Shown here: positions 1 to 8,046 of the stretch, one piece after another | Layout: each line of letters opens with the position of its first letter | How positions within the stretch are numbered: position 1 is the first letter of the stretch | From: Streptomonospora mangrovi | Lineage (GTDB): Bacteria; Actinomycetota; Actinomycetes; Streptosporangiales; Streptosporangiaceae | Assembly (NCBI RefSeq): GCF_027604915.1 | Contig: NZ_JAJAQC010000029.1 | Location: forward strand, 25,593-89,592 | Direction: 5' to 3' | Length of the DNA stretch: 64,000 nucleotides | Made by a program: the position numbers and the translations under genes | Notes under the pieces: model-generated | Databases searched by the model: none | What the model was told of the DNA's origin: nothing | The model's input: only the letters and a program-made list of their open reading frames with translations

Positions 1-127
1 TGCGCTGGCCCGCGCCGCCCGCGCCCGCCCCGCGCGACCGGGCCGCGCTCCGGCCCCGGCGGCCCGCACACGGCCCGCTGCGCATGTAGGGCCACAGGGC
101 GCAGAGCCGTGCGACGGGCTCCTTGAC

Positions 128-174
128 GCCCTCCCGTCGCCGCCGTTTTTGGAGGGGGGTGGCGACGGGAGGGC
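128..174. terminator. Bidirectional hairpin terminator
   Basis: A perfect 14-bp inverted repeat (GCCCTCCCGTCGCC at 128-141, its complement at 161-174) encloses a 19-nt loop that contains a T5 run. It lies just beyond the stop of the minus-strand solute-binding gene and can serve either strand. Bases 1-127 hold no gene I can assign. Two plus-strand frames stay open from base 1 (stops at 87 and 124), so the end of an upstream gene is possible but not demonstrable. Confidence 0.7.
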
Positions 175-209
175 CTTTCCCGGCCGGTTACGGCTCCGCG
201 GTCGGGTCG

Positions 210-1724
210 TCAGCGGCCCTCCAGGGCTCCTTCCAGGCGGGATTCCAGGGTGGCCAGTTCGCTGTCGGGGGGTTGGCCGTCGGACTGGCGGAGGAGGCGG
301 TTGAGGTCGGTGTAGAGGACCTCGGTGTAGCGGGCGTAGTAGGGGCTCGTGGGGCGGTGGCGGGCGTTGGCGACCTCGTCCAGGAGGAGGCGGGTGTACT
401 CCGCCCCCCGGCGGTCCTCCACCGAGGCGCCGGACTCCCCGGTGCCGCCGGGGCACGGCCCCTCGACCGCGCCGGTGTAGGCGTCCTCGCGGGCGGGCGA
501 GTAGCCGCCGCAGTAGAGCAGGCGGCGCTGCTGCGCGGGCGCCGTCAGGTACTCCACCAGGTCCCAGGCCGCCTTCTCCTGGTCGGAGTCCCGGCTGACC
601 GTGAGGCTCTGGCCCCCCAGGACGCTCTCGCCGGGCAGCGGCACGACGTCGAACTCGATGGGGTCGGCGCCCGCGTCGCCGCCGGGTCCGCCCCCGGCTC
701 CGTCCCCGTCCTGGCCCTCGACCTCGGCCGGCGGGCCGCCCGCCTCCTCGCCGCGCGCCGGTTCGGCGGCCGGATCGCGGGCCAGCACGTCGTACCAGCC
801 GGGCCAGTTGCGCATGGCCACGACCTCGCCGTCCACGAAGTGGCGGAAGCTGTCGTACTCGGTGGCGCCGTCGGTGAGGACGCCGGGGTGCACCGTGCCG
901 TCGGCCAGCCCGCGCGCCACCAGGTCCACCGCCGCGCGGCCCGGCCCCGAGGCGAACGCCACCGGCCGGTCCTCGTCGGCCTGGCCGCCGCGCATGCCGT
1001 ACATCAGCTCCAGCATGTTCACGGTCAGCCCCTCGTAGGGAGAGAACTGGCCGCTGTAGCCGTAGTGGACCCCCTCGGCCTCGGCGGTGACGCGCAGCAG
1101 GTCGAGGGTGCCCGCCCAGTTGCGCCCGTGGAGGTCGGCGGCATCCACCAGGTCCGAGCGGTAGTAGAGCAGCCCCACGTCGGCGATGAAGGGCACCGCC
1201 CACACCCGGTCGTCGTAGGTGACCGAGGCGATGGAGGGGCCCAGGACCGCGTCGACCGCGACGTCGCCGGGCACCGGTTCGATCCAGCCGTTGCGCGCGA
1301 ACTCCGCCGTCCACTGGTTGTCGATGTTGAGGACGTCGTAGGAGAACCCCTCGGTCTGGGTCCAGCGCACGAACTCCGCGTGCACGAGGTCGGCGGCGCT
1401 GGAGATCTCGACCAGTTCGGCGCGCGGCTGGCCGGGCGCGCGCCGGTCGTTCCACTCCTCCACGAACATCCGGTAGAGGCCGGTGCCCGAGACGTCCTGC
1501 CCGGTGACCACGGTGATGGTGGCCGGGGCGGCCGCGCCCATCGGCCCGGCGGCCAGCAGCGTCCCGGTCACGGCGAGGGCGGTCACGACGGCGGTGACGG
1601 CCGTGGCCACCACCACGCGCGGCCGGCGGTGACCCATCAGCAGCCAGTCGAGCGCACGGGCGGACCCGCGCGGACCCGGCGGGCAGGAACGATCGCCGGA
1701 CGCGGACGGCGGCGATGCGGTCAT
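210..1724 (-). CDS. Extracellular solute-binding protein (ABC-type, sugar-binding-like)
   Basis: 504 aa. The N-terminus (residues about 30-57) is a basic stretch followed by one hydrophobic segment with no lipobox cysteine, so it is probably membrane-anchored or secreted. The rest resembles periplasmic-type binding proteins of family 1: an early TITVVTGQDVSG strand, a VWAVPFIADVGLLYYRSDL segment, and YLTAPAQQRRLL near the C-terminus. The ATG at 1724 was chosen because GGGAGG lies 7 nt upstream; a longer open frame to 1826 has no such site. No permease or ATPase genes adjoin it, so an orphan binding protein or sensor role is possible. It is likely co-transcribed with the upstream VWA protein, 157 bp away on the same strand. 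The substrate is unknown. Confidence 0.85.
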   Translation of the reverse strand: MTASPPSASGDRSCPPGPRGSARALDWLLMGHRRPRVVVATAVTAVVTALAVTGTLLAAGPMGAAAPATITVVTGQDVSGTGLYRMFVEEWNDRRAPGQPRAELVEISSAADLVHAEFVRWTQTEGFSYDVLNIDNQWTAEFARNGWIEPVPGDVAVDAVLGPSIASVTYDDRVWAVPFIADVGLLYYRSDLVDAADLHGRNWAGTLDLLRVTAEAEGVHYGYSGQFSPYEGLTVNMLELMYGMRGGQADEDRPVAFASGPGRAAVDLVARGLADGTVHPGVLTDGATEYDSFRHFVDGEVVAMRNWPGWYDVLARDPAAEPARGEEAGGPPAEVEGQDGDGAGGGPGGDAGADPIEFDVVPLPGESVLGGQSLTVSRDSDQEKAAWDLVEYLTAPAQQRRLLYCGGYSPAREDAYTGAVEGPCPGGTGESGASVEDRRGAEYTRLLLDEVANARHRPTSPYYARYTEVLYTDLNRLLRQSDGQPPDSELATLESRLEGALEGR

Positions 1725-1881
1725 CCGAAACCTCCCTCTTCCCGCACCGGCATGATTCCGACGCCTTCCCGCACCGGCGTGCGTCCGAGGCCCGGCCGCG
1801 CGGTGCCGACGTCGCGGGGCGCGCACCGGGCGGTCACGCGCGGTGCGGCGGCACGGGCAGCGGTCCCGGGAGCGGTCGGGG

Positions 1882-4242
1882 TCATGGGGTTCGCGCCTCC
1901 CCTAGCACCCGTAATGCCGCCTCGCCGGGGCTGTCGGCGTCGGCGGGGACGCACTCGACCAGGGGGTGGGCGGCCAGGCCGGGAAGCCCGGCCACGTCGC
2001 AGGGGTCCACGCGGCCCCAGCGGCGGGTCTCGTCGCCGACCGCGACCAGCCGCACGCGCACGCCCGCCGCGTCGAGGCGGTCGGCCGTCTCCCCCGCGCC
2101 CAGGCCGCCGCCGGCGGGCTCCCCCACGCCGTCGGTGAAGACGACGAGCACGGGCGCGGCGGCCGCGCCCTCCTCCTCGCCTCCGCCACTTCCGCTGCCG
2201 CTTCCGCCGCCGGTACCCTCGGGCGCCTCCTCCCCCGACCGGGACTCCGCCCAGGCCGCCAGCGCCTCCGCGCCCTCGGCGACAACCTCGCGCAGCGGCG
2301 TCGACTCCCGGTCGGGCGCGAGCGCGGTCAGCTCCCGCAGGACCAGCCGGCCGGTCTGGTTGGCCGGCTCCACCAGCGCGGCGGCGTCGGCCGCCGCCGC
2401 GCCGCGCCCCTGCGGGAACGCCCACAGCCCCAGCGCGTCGCGCGGGCCGGCCGACTGCGCCAGCACGGCGGCCTCCTCCAGCGCCGTGTCGAACTTGCGG
2501 TTGGGGGTGCCCATGGACGACGACCGGTCGACCGCCAGCAGCAGCGCCGCGCTGCCCTGCGAGGAGTCGTAGAGGTCGAGCACCGCGCCCGCCGCGTCGC
2601 GCCACGCCTCGGGGTCGCCCTCGGGGTTGGGCAACTGCGCGGGCGCCGAGCCGATCCCCATTGTCACGCGCCCGTCGCCGGCCTCGTTGCGGTAGCCCGC
2701 GTAGGCGCCGGCCGCCGACGGGCGGGCGCCGGCCTCGCGGTAGGGCCGGTCGAAGGCGTGCGGCGGGTACTCCGTCATGAAGCCGTCGAGGTAGCGCTCG
2801 AAGCGGCGCAGCTCGGCGCCGAGCTGGGGCGCCTCCGTCACGGGCCGCGCCGAGCGCGCGTCGGCGCCCGCGCGCACGCCCGTGACGCGCACGAACGGGT
2901 GGTCCAGCACGGGCAGCTCGGAGGAGTACAGCGCGGTCAGCTCCGCGCCGGAGTCCGCCGGCTCCGGGCACGCGGCCCGCCAGGTGCCGCCCTCGGCGGC
3001 CTCGTACACCGCCGCCTCGGTGGTCAGCGCGGCGACGGGGACGGTGTCGTCGGCGTGCTGGGCGACCTGGCAGACGAGGTCGCGCTCGCTGTGGGCGGTG
3101 AGGCCCAGGGAGAGGTCGTGCTCGATCTCGGCGGCGCGGTCGGCGTCGAGCAGTTCGCCGCCGGGCGCGATGGCGCCGTTGGCGGCGTACAGGAAGGCCG
3201 TGTGCAGCATGGCGGCGGCGGAGTCGCCGGGGTCGGCGCGGGCGACGCGCACCCCTGCCGGGCCGACCGCCTCGATCAGCGCGGCGTAGGGGTCGTCCAC
3301 GACCACGGCGTCGGGGTCGTCGCCGGTGACCTCGTCGGCGAGTTCGCGCGGCACGGCCAGCACGAGCGGGGTCAGGCGGGTGGCCTCGCCGACGTCGATC
3401 GCGGTGACCTGGGCCAGCGGCGCACCGCCGTCGGGCGAGGCGGTGGCGGCGGGGCTGTCGGCGCTCCCGCCCGCTCCGGCGGCGCTCCCGCCGTCCGCCT
3501 CGCCGGCCACCGTGGGCGCGCCGCCCGCGCCGCGCTGGGCGAGGGCGTCGCGCACCATCAGCGCCTCGACGGTGGAGTCGGGGATCCAGACGTGCGGCAG
3601 CGGCCCGAGCCGGGAGTCCCAGGTGCCCAGGAGGGCGTTGCGCATGCGCTGGCCGTCGTCGACGGCGTAGACGGTGACGCGGACCCCGCGGCAGCGCTCA
3701 CCGGGCTCGGCGGCGCCCGAGCCGCCCTCGGCCGCGCGCTCCTCGGCGAAGGCGGCGGCGACGGCCTCGACGGCGGGCTCGCTGTCGGGGGTGGTGGCCA
3801 CGACGATCTCGGTCGGCGGCGCGCAGGCGTCCTCGAACGGGGCGGCGAGCAGGGCGCCCAGCAGGACGAAGACGGCGACCGGCACGAGCACGTAGCGGAC
3901 CAGGGGCACGGCGATGCGCGGTCTGCCGTCGCGCTGCGGGAAGAGGGCGGCCAGTCGCCGCCGCAGCCGCTTCGCGCGCGTGCCGGAGCGGGAATCCCCG
4001 GAGTCCGCCGGCGCGGGCGGCGCCAGCAGCGCCCACCACCACACCCCCGCCACCAGCCACACGAACACCGACCCGGCGAGCAGGTACCAGAGGGCCCGCA
4101 CCCCCCACTCGGGCGCCGAATCCGGCACCCCGGCCCCCAGGACACCGGAGGTCAGCGTGGCGATGCCCAGGCTCAACCAGGTCAGCTCGCGCAGCAGCCC
4201 GGTCAGCGGCGTTTCGCCGCCCCGCGGACTCGACTCCTGCAC
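1882..4242 (-). CDS. Substrate-binding and VWA domain-containing membrane protein
   Basis: 786 aa from a GTG at 4242 with AGGAGG about 9 nt upstream; the longer frame to 4452 runs through the apparent promoter and is rejected. Three hydrophobic segments lie at about 19-36, 47-70 and 108-128. They are followed by a solute-binding-like region (starts TEIVVATTPDSEP, contains VWIPDSTVEALMV) and a C-terminal von Willebrand A domain. The MIDAS motif is intact: DRSSS at 572-576, a later Thr in STPLREV, and Asp in VVFTDGVGEP. The architecture suggests an extracellular metal-dependent adhesion or sensing protein. The ligand is unknown. The downstream gene is another binding protein, so the two probably act together (inference). 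Confidence 0.85.
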   Translation of the reverse strand: MQESSPRGGETPLTGLLRELTWLSLGIATLTSGVLGAGVPDSAPEWGVRALWYLLAGSVFVWLVAGVWWWALLAPPAPADSGDSRSGTRAKRLRRRLAALFPQRDGRPRIAVPLVRYVLVPVAVFVLLGALLAAPFEDACAPPTEIVVATTPDSEPAVEAVAAAFAEERAAEGGSGAAEPGERCRGVRVTVYAVDDGQRMRNALLGTWDSRLGPLPHVWIPDSTVEALMVRDALAQRGAGGAPTVAGEADGGSAAGAGGSADSPAATASPDGGAPLAQVTAIDVGEATRLTPLVLAVPRELADEVTGDDPDAVVVDDPYAALIEAVGPAGVRVARADPGDSAAAMLHTAFLYAANGAIAPGGELLDADRAAEIEHDLSLGLTAHSERDLVCQVAQHADDTVPVAALTTEAAVYEAAEGGTWRAACPEPADSGAELTALYSSELPVLDHPFVRVTGVRAGADARSARPVTEAPQLGAELRRFERYLDGFMTEYPPHAFDRPYREAGARPSAAGAYAGYRNEAGDGRVTMGIGSAPAQLPNPEGDPEAWRDAAGAVLDLYDSSQGSAALLLAVDRSSSMGTPNRKFDTALEEAAVLAQSAGPRDALGLWAFPQGRGAAAADAAALVEPANQTGRLVLRELTALAPDRESTPLREVVAEGAEALAAWAESRSGEEAPEGTGGGSGSGSGGGEEEGAAAAPVLVVFTDGVGEPAGGGLGAGETADRLDAAGVRVRLVAVGDETRRWGRVDPCDVAGLPGLAAHPLVECVPADADSPGEAALRVLGEARTP

Positions 4243-4318
4243 GCCGCCGACCTCCTGCCAATGCCGCCCGCCCGCACCGGGGGACGACGGTCGCCGCCAC
4301 GGCGGATGTGTGGTCCGA

Positions 4319-4390
4319 AATATACGGTGTTCCCTTATAACGGAAACAGCACCGAAATCGCGTGGCCGGATGCGGACTGATCGGATCAGT
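4319..4390 (-). promoter_or_regulatory. Putative promoter and 15-bp palindrome upstream of the VWA gene
   Basis: An AT-rich patch in otherwise GC-rich DNA contains TATATT on the minus strand (4324-4319), a good -10 candidate about 75 nt before the GTG start at 4242. Upstream of it, 4376-4390 is a perfect odd palindrome, ACTGATC-G-GATCAGT, placed like an operator or activator site. Nothing else was recognised between 4391 and 4661. Confidence 0.4.
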
Positions 4391-4661
4391 ACGAGCGCGG
4401 CAACCGGCACCGCGAAGCCGTGCACCCAGCGCCACCACCGCTTTTCCCTCACCGGTCGGCGAATGGATCTTGTCCGGAGCGGGCGCCTTTCCGCCGATGG
4501 AGCGGTGCCATTGCGGATCCGCCCCCGGATTCCGCGTAATACGTCCGCAATGCGGCCCCGAGGACGCGTTAGGGCCGCGCGCCGCCCCGGTGCCCGTTTC
4601 CTTTCGAGAGGTTTCCGAGAGCGGGGCGGGTGCGGGCGGCGGGGCGGCTCTCGGTGGCCAC

Positions 4662-4685
4662 CCCGCCGGGCTCTTTCTCGGCGGG
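4662..4685 (-). terminator. Hairpin after small membrane ORF
   Basis: A 7-bp stem (CCCGCCG/CGGCGGG) with a 10-nt loop begins 5 nt past the stop of the 53-aa ORF. A second inverted repeat, CCGAGAGC at 4615-4622 with GCTCTCGG at 4647-4654, follows. The position fits termination; there is no T-run, as is common in actinomycetes. Confidence 0.4.
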
Positions 4686-4690
4686 CGGGC

Positions 4691-4852
4691 TCAGCGGCGG
4701 TGGCGGCCCTGGTGGCGGGCGGTGGGGCGGCACCTGCGGCGGGTGGCGAGGGCGACCACCGTGGCGGCCGCCGCCAAGGCCGCGAACGCGGTGATCAGCA
4801 GGCGGCGACTTTCCGGCGGAATCAGGGCGGGGCGGGTACGCTGGGATTTCAT
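4691..4852 (-). CDS. Small single-pass membrane protein, hypothetical
   Basis: 53 aa. ATG at 4852 is preceded by GAGGGAG about 5 nt upstream. The protein has a basic N-terminus (KSQRTRPAL), one hydrophobic alanine/valine-rich helix at about residues 18-36 (LLITAFAALAAAATVVALA), and an Arg/His-rich tail. This reads as a one-span membrane protein with positively charged ends. A hairpin sits directly after the stop. No family is recognised. It stands alone between the VWA promoter and the TetR gene, and a chance ORF cannot be excluded. Confidence 0.4.
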   Translation of the reverse strand: MKSQRTRPALIPPESRRLLITAFAALAAAATVVALATRRRCRPTARHQGRHRR

Positions 4853-5002
4853 GGTTCTCCCTCTTCGGGTGGATCGCCGAGGGGGTCGCGTTCGTTGCCG
4901 GCAAGCTGGGACGCGGCCCTCTTCTTTTCCGGTGCGGACGGCGGTGGCGGGCCGGTCGGGTCGGCGCGGCCGTTCACCGCTGCGCGATGAGCGTCATTTG
5001 CA

Positions 5003-5016
5003 CGTGCATATGCACG
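5003..5016. promoter_or_regulatory. 14-bp perfect palindrome, possible operator
   Basis: CGTGCATATGCACG is perfectly self-complementary and AT-richer than its surroundings. It lies 150 bp upstream of the small membrane ORF and 280 bp beyond the TetR stop. It could be an operator for a local regulator. The rest of 4853-5179 shows no gene. Confidence 0.25.
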
Positions 5017-5179
5017 CCGATTCTATGCCGTCGCCACTTCCCCGGCATCAGGTTCGGCGAATTTCGCCGTGCGGCCGATAGGGTGCGGATCGGGCGCCCG
5101 CTTCCTGAGCCTTTCCGGGCCACGTCCTGCGCTTTTTGAGGGTGCGTCCCTTGACTTTCCAGGTCACGGGGCCGCGCAC

Positions 5180-5311
5180 CTTTCCCCCGGCGCGACCCGC
5201 ACGCTTCCGGGGCGTGCCGAACGCTTCCCCCGGCGCTACCCGCGCGCTTCGGGGGCACGGCGCACACCTTTCCCGGCGCGACCCGCGCCCTTCCGGGTCA
5301 CTCCCCGCGCG
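5180..5311. repeat. Degenerate 44-bp tandem repeat, about three copies
   Basis: Copies start at 5180, 5224 and 5268, exactly 44 bp apart. Each carries a TTCCC(CC)GGCG core followed by ACCCGC and a CTTC(C)GGG segment. The last copy runs into the 3' end of the TetR gene (stop at 5298). The repeat may represent stacked terminator-like hairpins or slippage products; no function is evident. Confidence 0.5.
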
Positions 5312-5924
5312 GGGCTAGCCCGTCGAACGCCAGTGTGGTGACCGCCTCGGCGATGGCCGCCGCGTCGTAGCGGCCCTCCGGGCGGTACCACTCCACCAGC
5401 GAGTTCACCATGCCGAACAGCAGCCGCGCGGCGAGGTCCGGCGGGATGTCGGTGCGCAGGGCGCCCTCCTGTGCCGCCGCGCGGACCAGCCCGGCCAGGG
5501 CTGCGTCGATCCGGCGGCGCCGCCGCAGCGCCTCCTGCTCCGCCTCGCTGTTGCCGCGCACCCGCAGCAGCAGCGTCACGGCCGGCAGGTGCTCCACCAG
5601 CACCACCACGCTGCCGCGCACCGCCTCCTCCAGCCGCTCGTAAGCGGTGCCACCGCCCTGCTCGGCCCGGGCTGCGGTGTCGATCACGGCCGTCAGCGCG
5701 TCCAGCGCCTCGTCCAGCGCCGCCTGGAGCAGGTGCGCCTTGCTCGGGAAGTGGTGGTAGATGGCCGACTTGGTCAGCCCCAGCTCCCGCGCGAGGTCGC
5801 CCACGCTCGTGCCGTCGTAGCCGCGCCGGTTGAACAGGTCGATCGCGCGGCGCAGCACGGCCTCCTGGTCGTACCCGGGCCTTCCGCGCCGCGCCGCCGT
5901 GGTGGTGGGCGATGGCCGTGGCAT
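5298..5924 (-). CDS. TetR/AcrR family transcriptional regulator
   Basis: 208 aa, typical TetR length. The N-terminal DNA-binding domain spans about residues 16-62, with the helix-turn-helix in DGTSVGDLARELGLTKSAIY and the usual HHFPSKAHLL that follows. The all-helical C-terminal half would bind the ligand and form the dimer; WYRPEGRYD near residue 180 is typical of a TetR subgroup often linked to lipid or acyl-CoA metabolism (inference). The plus-strand hypothetical gene starting at 6009 is divergent 84 bp away and is the likeliest target besides autoregulation. I saw no clear palindrome in that gap. Tandem repeats cover the 3' end. Confidence 0.9.
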   Translation of the reverse strand: MPRPSPTTTAARRGRPGYDQEAVLRRAIDLFNRRGYDGTSVGDLARELGLTKSAIYHHFPSKAHLLQAALDEALDALTAVIDTAARAEQGGGTAYERLEEAVRGSVVVLVEHLPAVTLLLRVRGNSEAEQEALRRRRRIDAALAGLVRAAAQEGALRTDIPPDLAARLLFGMVNSLVEWYRPEGRYDAAAIAEAVTTLAFDGLAPRGE

Positions 5925-6008
5925 GGGAACAGGCTCTCATATCGGACGTCGCGCCTCGCGGCGGGCGCCGCCGAGCCGGCCGCGCCGCCATGGCGGAGAA
6001 TGCCCGTC

Positions 6009-6479
6009 ATGAGTGACCACTACGAAGTCGTCTTCTCCTGCTTCCTGCGCGACGACACTCCCCGCCCGGTCCTCGCGGAGCTGCGCTGGCACCTGGGCGT
6101 GGACCCCGAGCCCCCCGAGACCGTCGACGTGGACCGCGACCCCGACCCCCTGCTGGACCCCGACCCCGACAGCCCGCTGCCCGGCGGCGACGTGGGCCAC
6201 CTGCGCCGCCAGACCCGCGCCGAGGAGCCCGACGCCGACCCCGGGCTGCTGGAGCGCCTCCTCGACGGCCGCGAGGAGCGCCACGCGTGGGGCCTCTACA
6301 GCCGCAGCTACTGGCTGGACGACGACCTCGGCCGCGTCTCCGACGTGCTGGACCTGGTGGCGCCCCACGCCGACCACTCCGGCTACGCCGGGCACCACCG
6401 CGACGTCTACGGCACCGAGGTCACCCTGTTCGTGCTGGACGGCCGCGGCGGCTACGAGGTGCGCAAACCCGGAGCCTGA
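6009..6479 (+). CDS. Hypothetical acidic cytoplasmic protein
   Basis: 156 aa. ATG at 6009 is preferred over the in-frame ATG at 6000 because GGAG at 5995-5998 is spaced 10 nt from it. The sequence has no signal or membrane segment. It contains a Pro/Asp-rich segment (residues about 33-60, DRDPDPLLDPDPDSPL) between a beta-like N-terminus (HYEVVFSCFLRDDTP) and a C-terminal half rich in aromatics (WGLYSRSYWLDDDLG, VYGTEVTLFVLDG). I do not recognise the family. It is divergent from the TetR gene and convergent with the oxidoreductase, from which a hairpin separates it. Confidence 0.7.
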   Translation: MSDHYEVVFSCFLRDDTPRPVLAELRWHLGVDPEPPETVDVDRDPDPLLDPDPDSPLPGGDVGHLRRQTRAEEPDADPGLLERLLDGREERHAWGLYSRSYWLDDDLGRVSDVLDLVAPHADHSGYAGHHRDVYGTEVTLFVLDGRGGYEVRKPGA

Positions 6480-6541
6480 GGCCGCACCCGCCCGTCCCCG
6501 CCCTGTCCGCGCGCCCGCGCCCGGCACCGCGCCCGGCGGCA

Positions 6542-6578
6542 CCCGGCCGGACCTGTCCCGAGATCGGGTCCGGCCGGG
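6542..6578. terminator. Bidirectional terminator between convergent genes
   Basis: Perfect 12-bp arms (CCCGGCCGGACC at 6542-6553, complement at 6567-6578) with a 13-nt loop lie between the convergent genes ending at 6479 (+) and 6608 (-). Confidence 0.65.
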
Positions 6579-6607
6579 GCCGCCCCGGGCCGCGCGCCGC
6601 GCGGCCG

Positions 6608-7561
6608 CTAGAACTCCAGCACCAGCCGCCCCCGCACGCCCCCGGCCTCCAGCAGCCGGTGCGCCTCGGGGGCCTCCTCGGCCGGCAGGGTGCGCGCCAC
6701 GCGCAGGGTCACCACGCCGTCCTCGGCCTGCTGCCGCAGGCGGTCGAGCTTGGCCCGCTCGCGGGCGTAGCGCACCACCAGCACGGGGTGGTAGGTGATG
6801 CCGCGCGCCGCGGCCGGGGGGTCGTCCGCGCCGTCGTAGCCCCGCACGGTGACGATGCCGCCGCCATCGCGCACCGCGCCGCTCACCGCCGCGTCCAGCA
6901 CCGCGCCGTCGGCGAGGGCGTCGACCCCCTCGGGCACGGCTTCGCGGATGCGCTCGGCCACGCCGGCGCCGCGCGGCACGACCACGTCGGCGCCCAGCTC
7001 CGCCACCAACTGCTCGTCCTTGGGCGCGGCGTCGGCCACCACGCGCAGCCCGTCGGCCTTGGCCAACTGCACGACGTAGCCGCCGAAGGCGCCCGCCGCC
7101 CCGGTGACGGCGATGGTCTGGCCGGGCCGCAGGTCGAGCACGTCCAGGGCCAGGCGCGCGGTCAGCCCGTTCATGGGCAGGGTGGCCGCCGCCGCGTGGT
7201 CGGCGCCGGAGGGCGCGCGCACCACCGACTCCGCCGGCAGCACCAGGCTCTCGCTGTAGGCGCCGTGCGCGCCGTCGGGCACCACCACGGCCATCACCCG
7301 GTCGCCCACGGCGAGGTCGGTGCCGGTGCCCTCGCCGATCTCGTCCACGACGCCGGCGGCGTCCATGCCCGGGACGTAGGGCGGCGGGTCCTTGCGCTGG
7401 TGCCTGGCCCGCGCGCCGTTGCGGACGAAGGTGTCGGTGGGGTTGACCGCCGCCGCGCGCACGCGGACCCGGACCTCCCCCGGCCCCGCGTGGCGCTCGG
7501 GTACGTCGAAGGGGCGCAAAGCTTCCGGTCCGCCGTACTCGGCTACTCCGATGACTCGCAT
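6608..7561 (-). CDS. NADP-dependent quinone oxidoreductase-like protein (zinc-free MDR superfamily)
   Basis: 317 aa, right for the QOR branch of medium-chain dehydrogenases. The N-terminal GroES-like domain begins MRVIGVAEYGGPEALRPFDV and includes VRAAAVNPTDTFVRNG. The Rossmann motif VTGAAGAFGGYVVQLAK (about residues 144-160) is the NADPH site. The cysteine ligands of zinc-dependent alcohol dehydrogenases are absent, which places it with zinc-free quinone/enone reductases. ATG at 7561 marks the start of homology; only a weak GGGGG lies upstream. It is monocistronic, with a hairpin beyond its stop. The substrate is unknown. Confidence 0.88.
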   Translation of the reverse strand: MRVIGVAEYGGPEALRPFDVPERHAGPGEVRVRVRAAAVNPTDTFVRNGARARHQRKDPPPYVPGMDAAGVVDEIGEGTGTDLAVGDRVMAVVVPDGAHGAYSESLVLPAESVVRAPSGADHAAAATLPMNGLTARLALDVLDLRPGQTIAVTGAAGAFGGYVVQLAKADGLRVVADAAPKDEQLVAELGADVVVPRGAGVAERIREAVPEGVDALADGAVLDAAVSGAVRDGGGIVTVRGYDGADDPPAAARGITYHPVLVVRYARERAKLDRLRQQAEDGVVTLRVARTLPAEEAPEAHRLLEAGGVRGRLVLEF

Positions 7562-7961
7562 ACCCCCGCCAACACGGGGGCCCGGGCGCCGGATTCCCGG
7601 GGCGCGACGCCGCAGCGGGGTCCGCCGCCTGGAGGCACGGGAGGCGGTGGAGCCCCGCCGCGGCGGTGCGGCGCTACGGGTAGCGCTTCCCCATCCCGCC
7701 GGACCGCCCGCCCGCACGGGGGCGGCGGGCCGGCGCCTGGCGGCCGCGCAATGCGCGGCGGGGCGGGCACGGGAAACGCTTTCCGCAGCGGCGCGGCATC
7801 CCGTCCGCCCCGACGAGCCTACGCCGACCCGCTCTGATCTGTAAACACGGGACTACGAGGAGTGTTGACAGCCCCGGGCGGCTCGCGCAGACTTTCCAGC
7901 GGGGTGTGCGCGGCAGCCGGAATCCCGGCCCCGGCCGCCGCGCGCCAGCGCCCACGCGAAA

Positions 7962-7998
7962 GCCGGGCGGTGGCGCCCACGAAACGCCACCGCCCGGC
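7962..7998 (-). terminator. Strong hairpin downstream of ABC exporter operon (distal)
   Basis: A perfect 14-bp stem (GCCGGGCGGTGGCG at 7962-7975, complement at 7985-7998) with a 9-nt loop. Together with the hairpin at 8013-8041 it makes a two-stage terminator for the minus-strand exporter genes. The remaining gap 7562-7961 shows no convincing gene. Confidence 0.75.
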
Positions 7999-8012
7999 CC
8001 GTTCACCACCTT

Positions 8013-8041
8013 CCGGCGCGGCCCCGCCGGGGCCGCGCCGG
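8013..8041 (-). terminator. Strong hairpin downstream of ABC exporter operon (proximal)
   Basis: A perfect 13-bp stem (CCGGCGCGGCCCC at 8013-8025, complement at 8029-8041) with a 3-nt loop, starting 5 nt after the ATPase stop codon on the minus strand. Confidence 0.7.
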
Positions 8042-8046
8042 CCGCC

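Noticed and set aside
1..127. 3' end of an upstream plus-strand gene
   Set aside because: Two frames are open from base 1, and neither gives a recognisable protein end; cannot decide.
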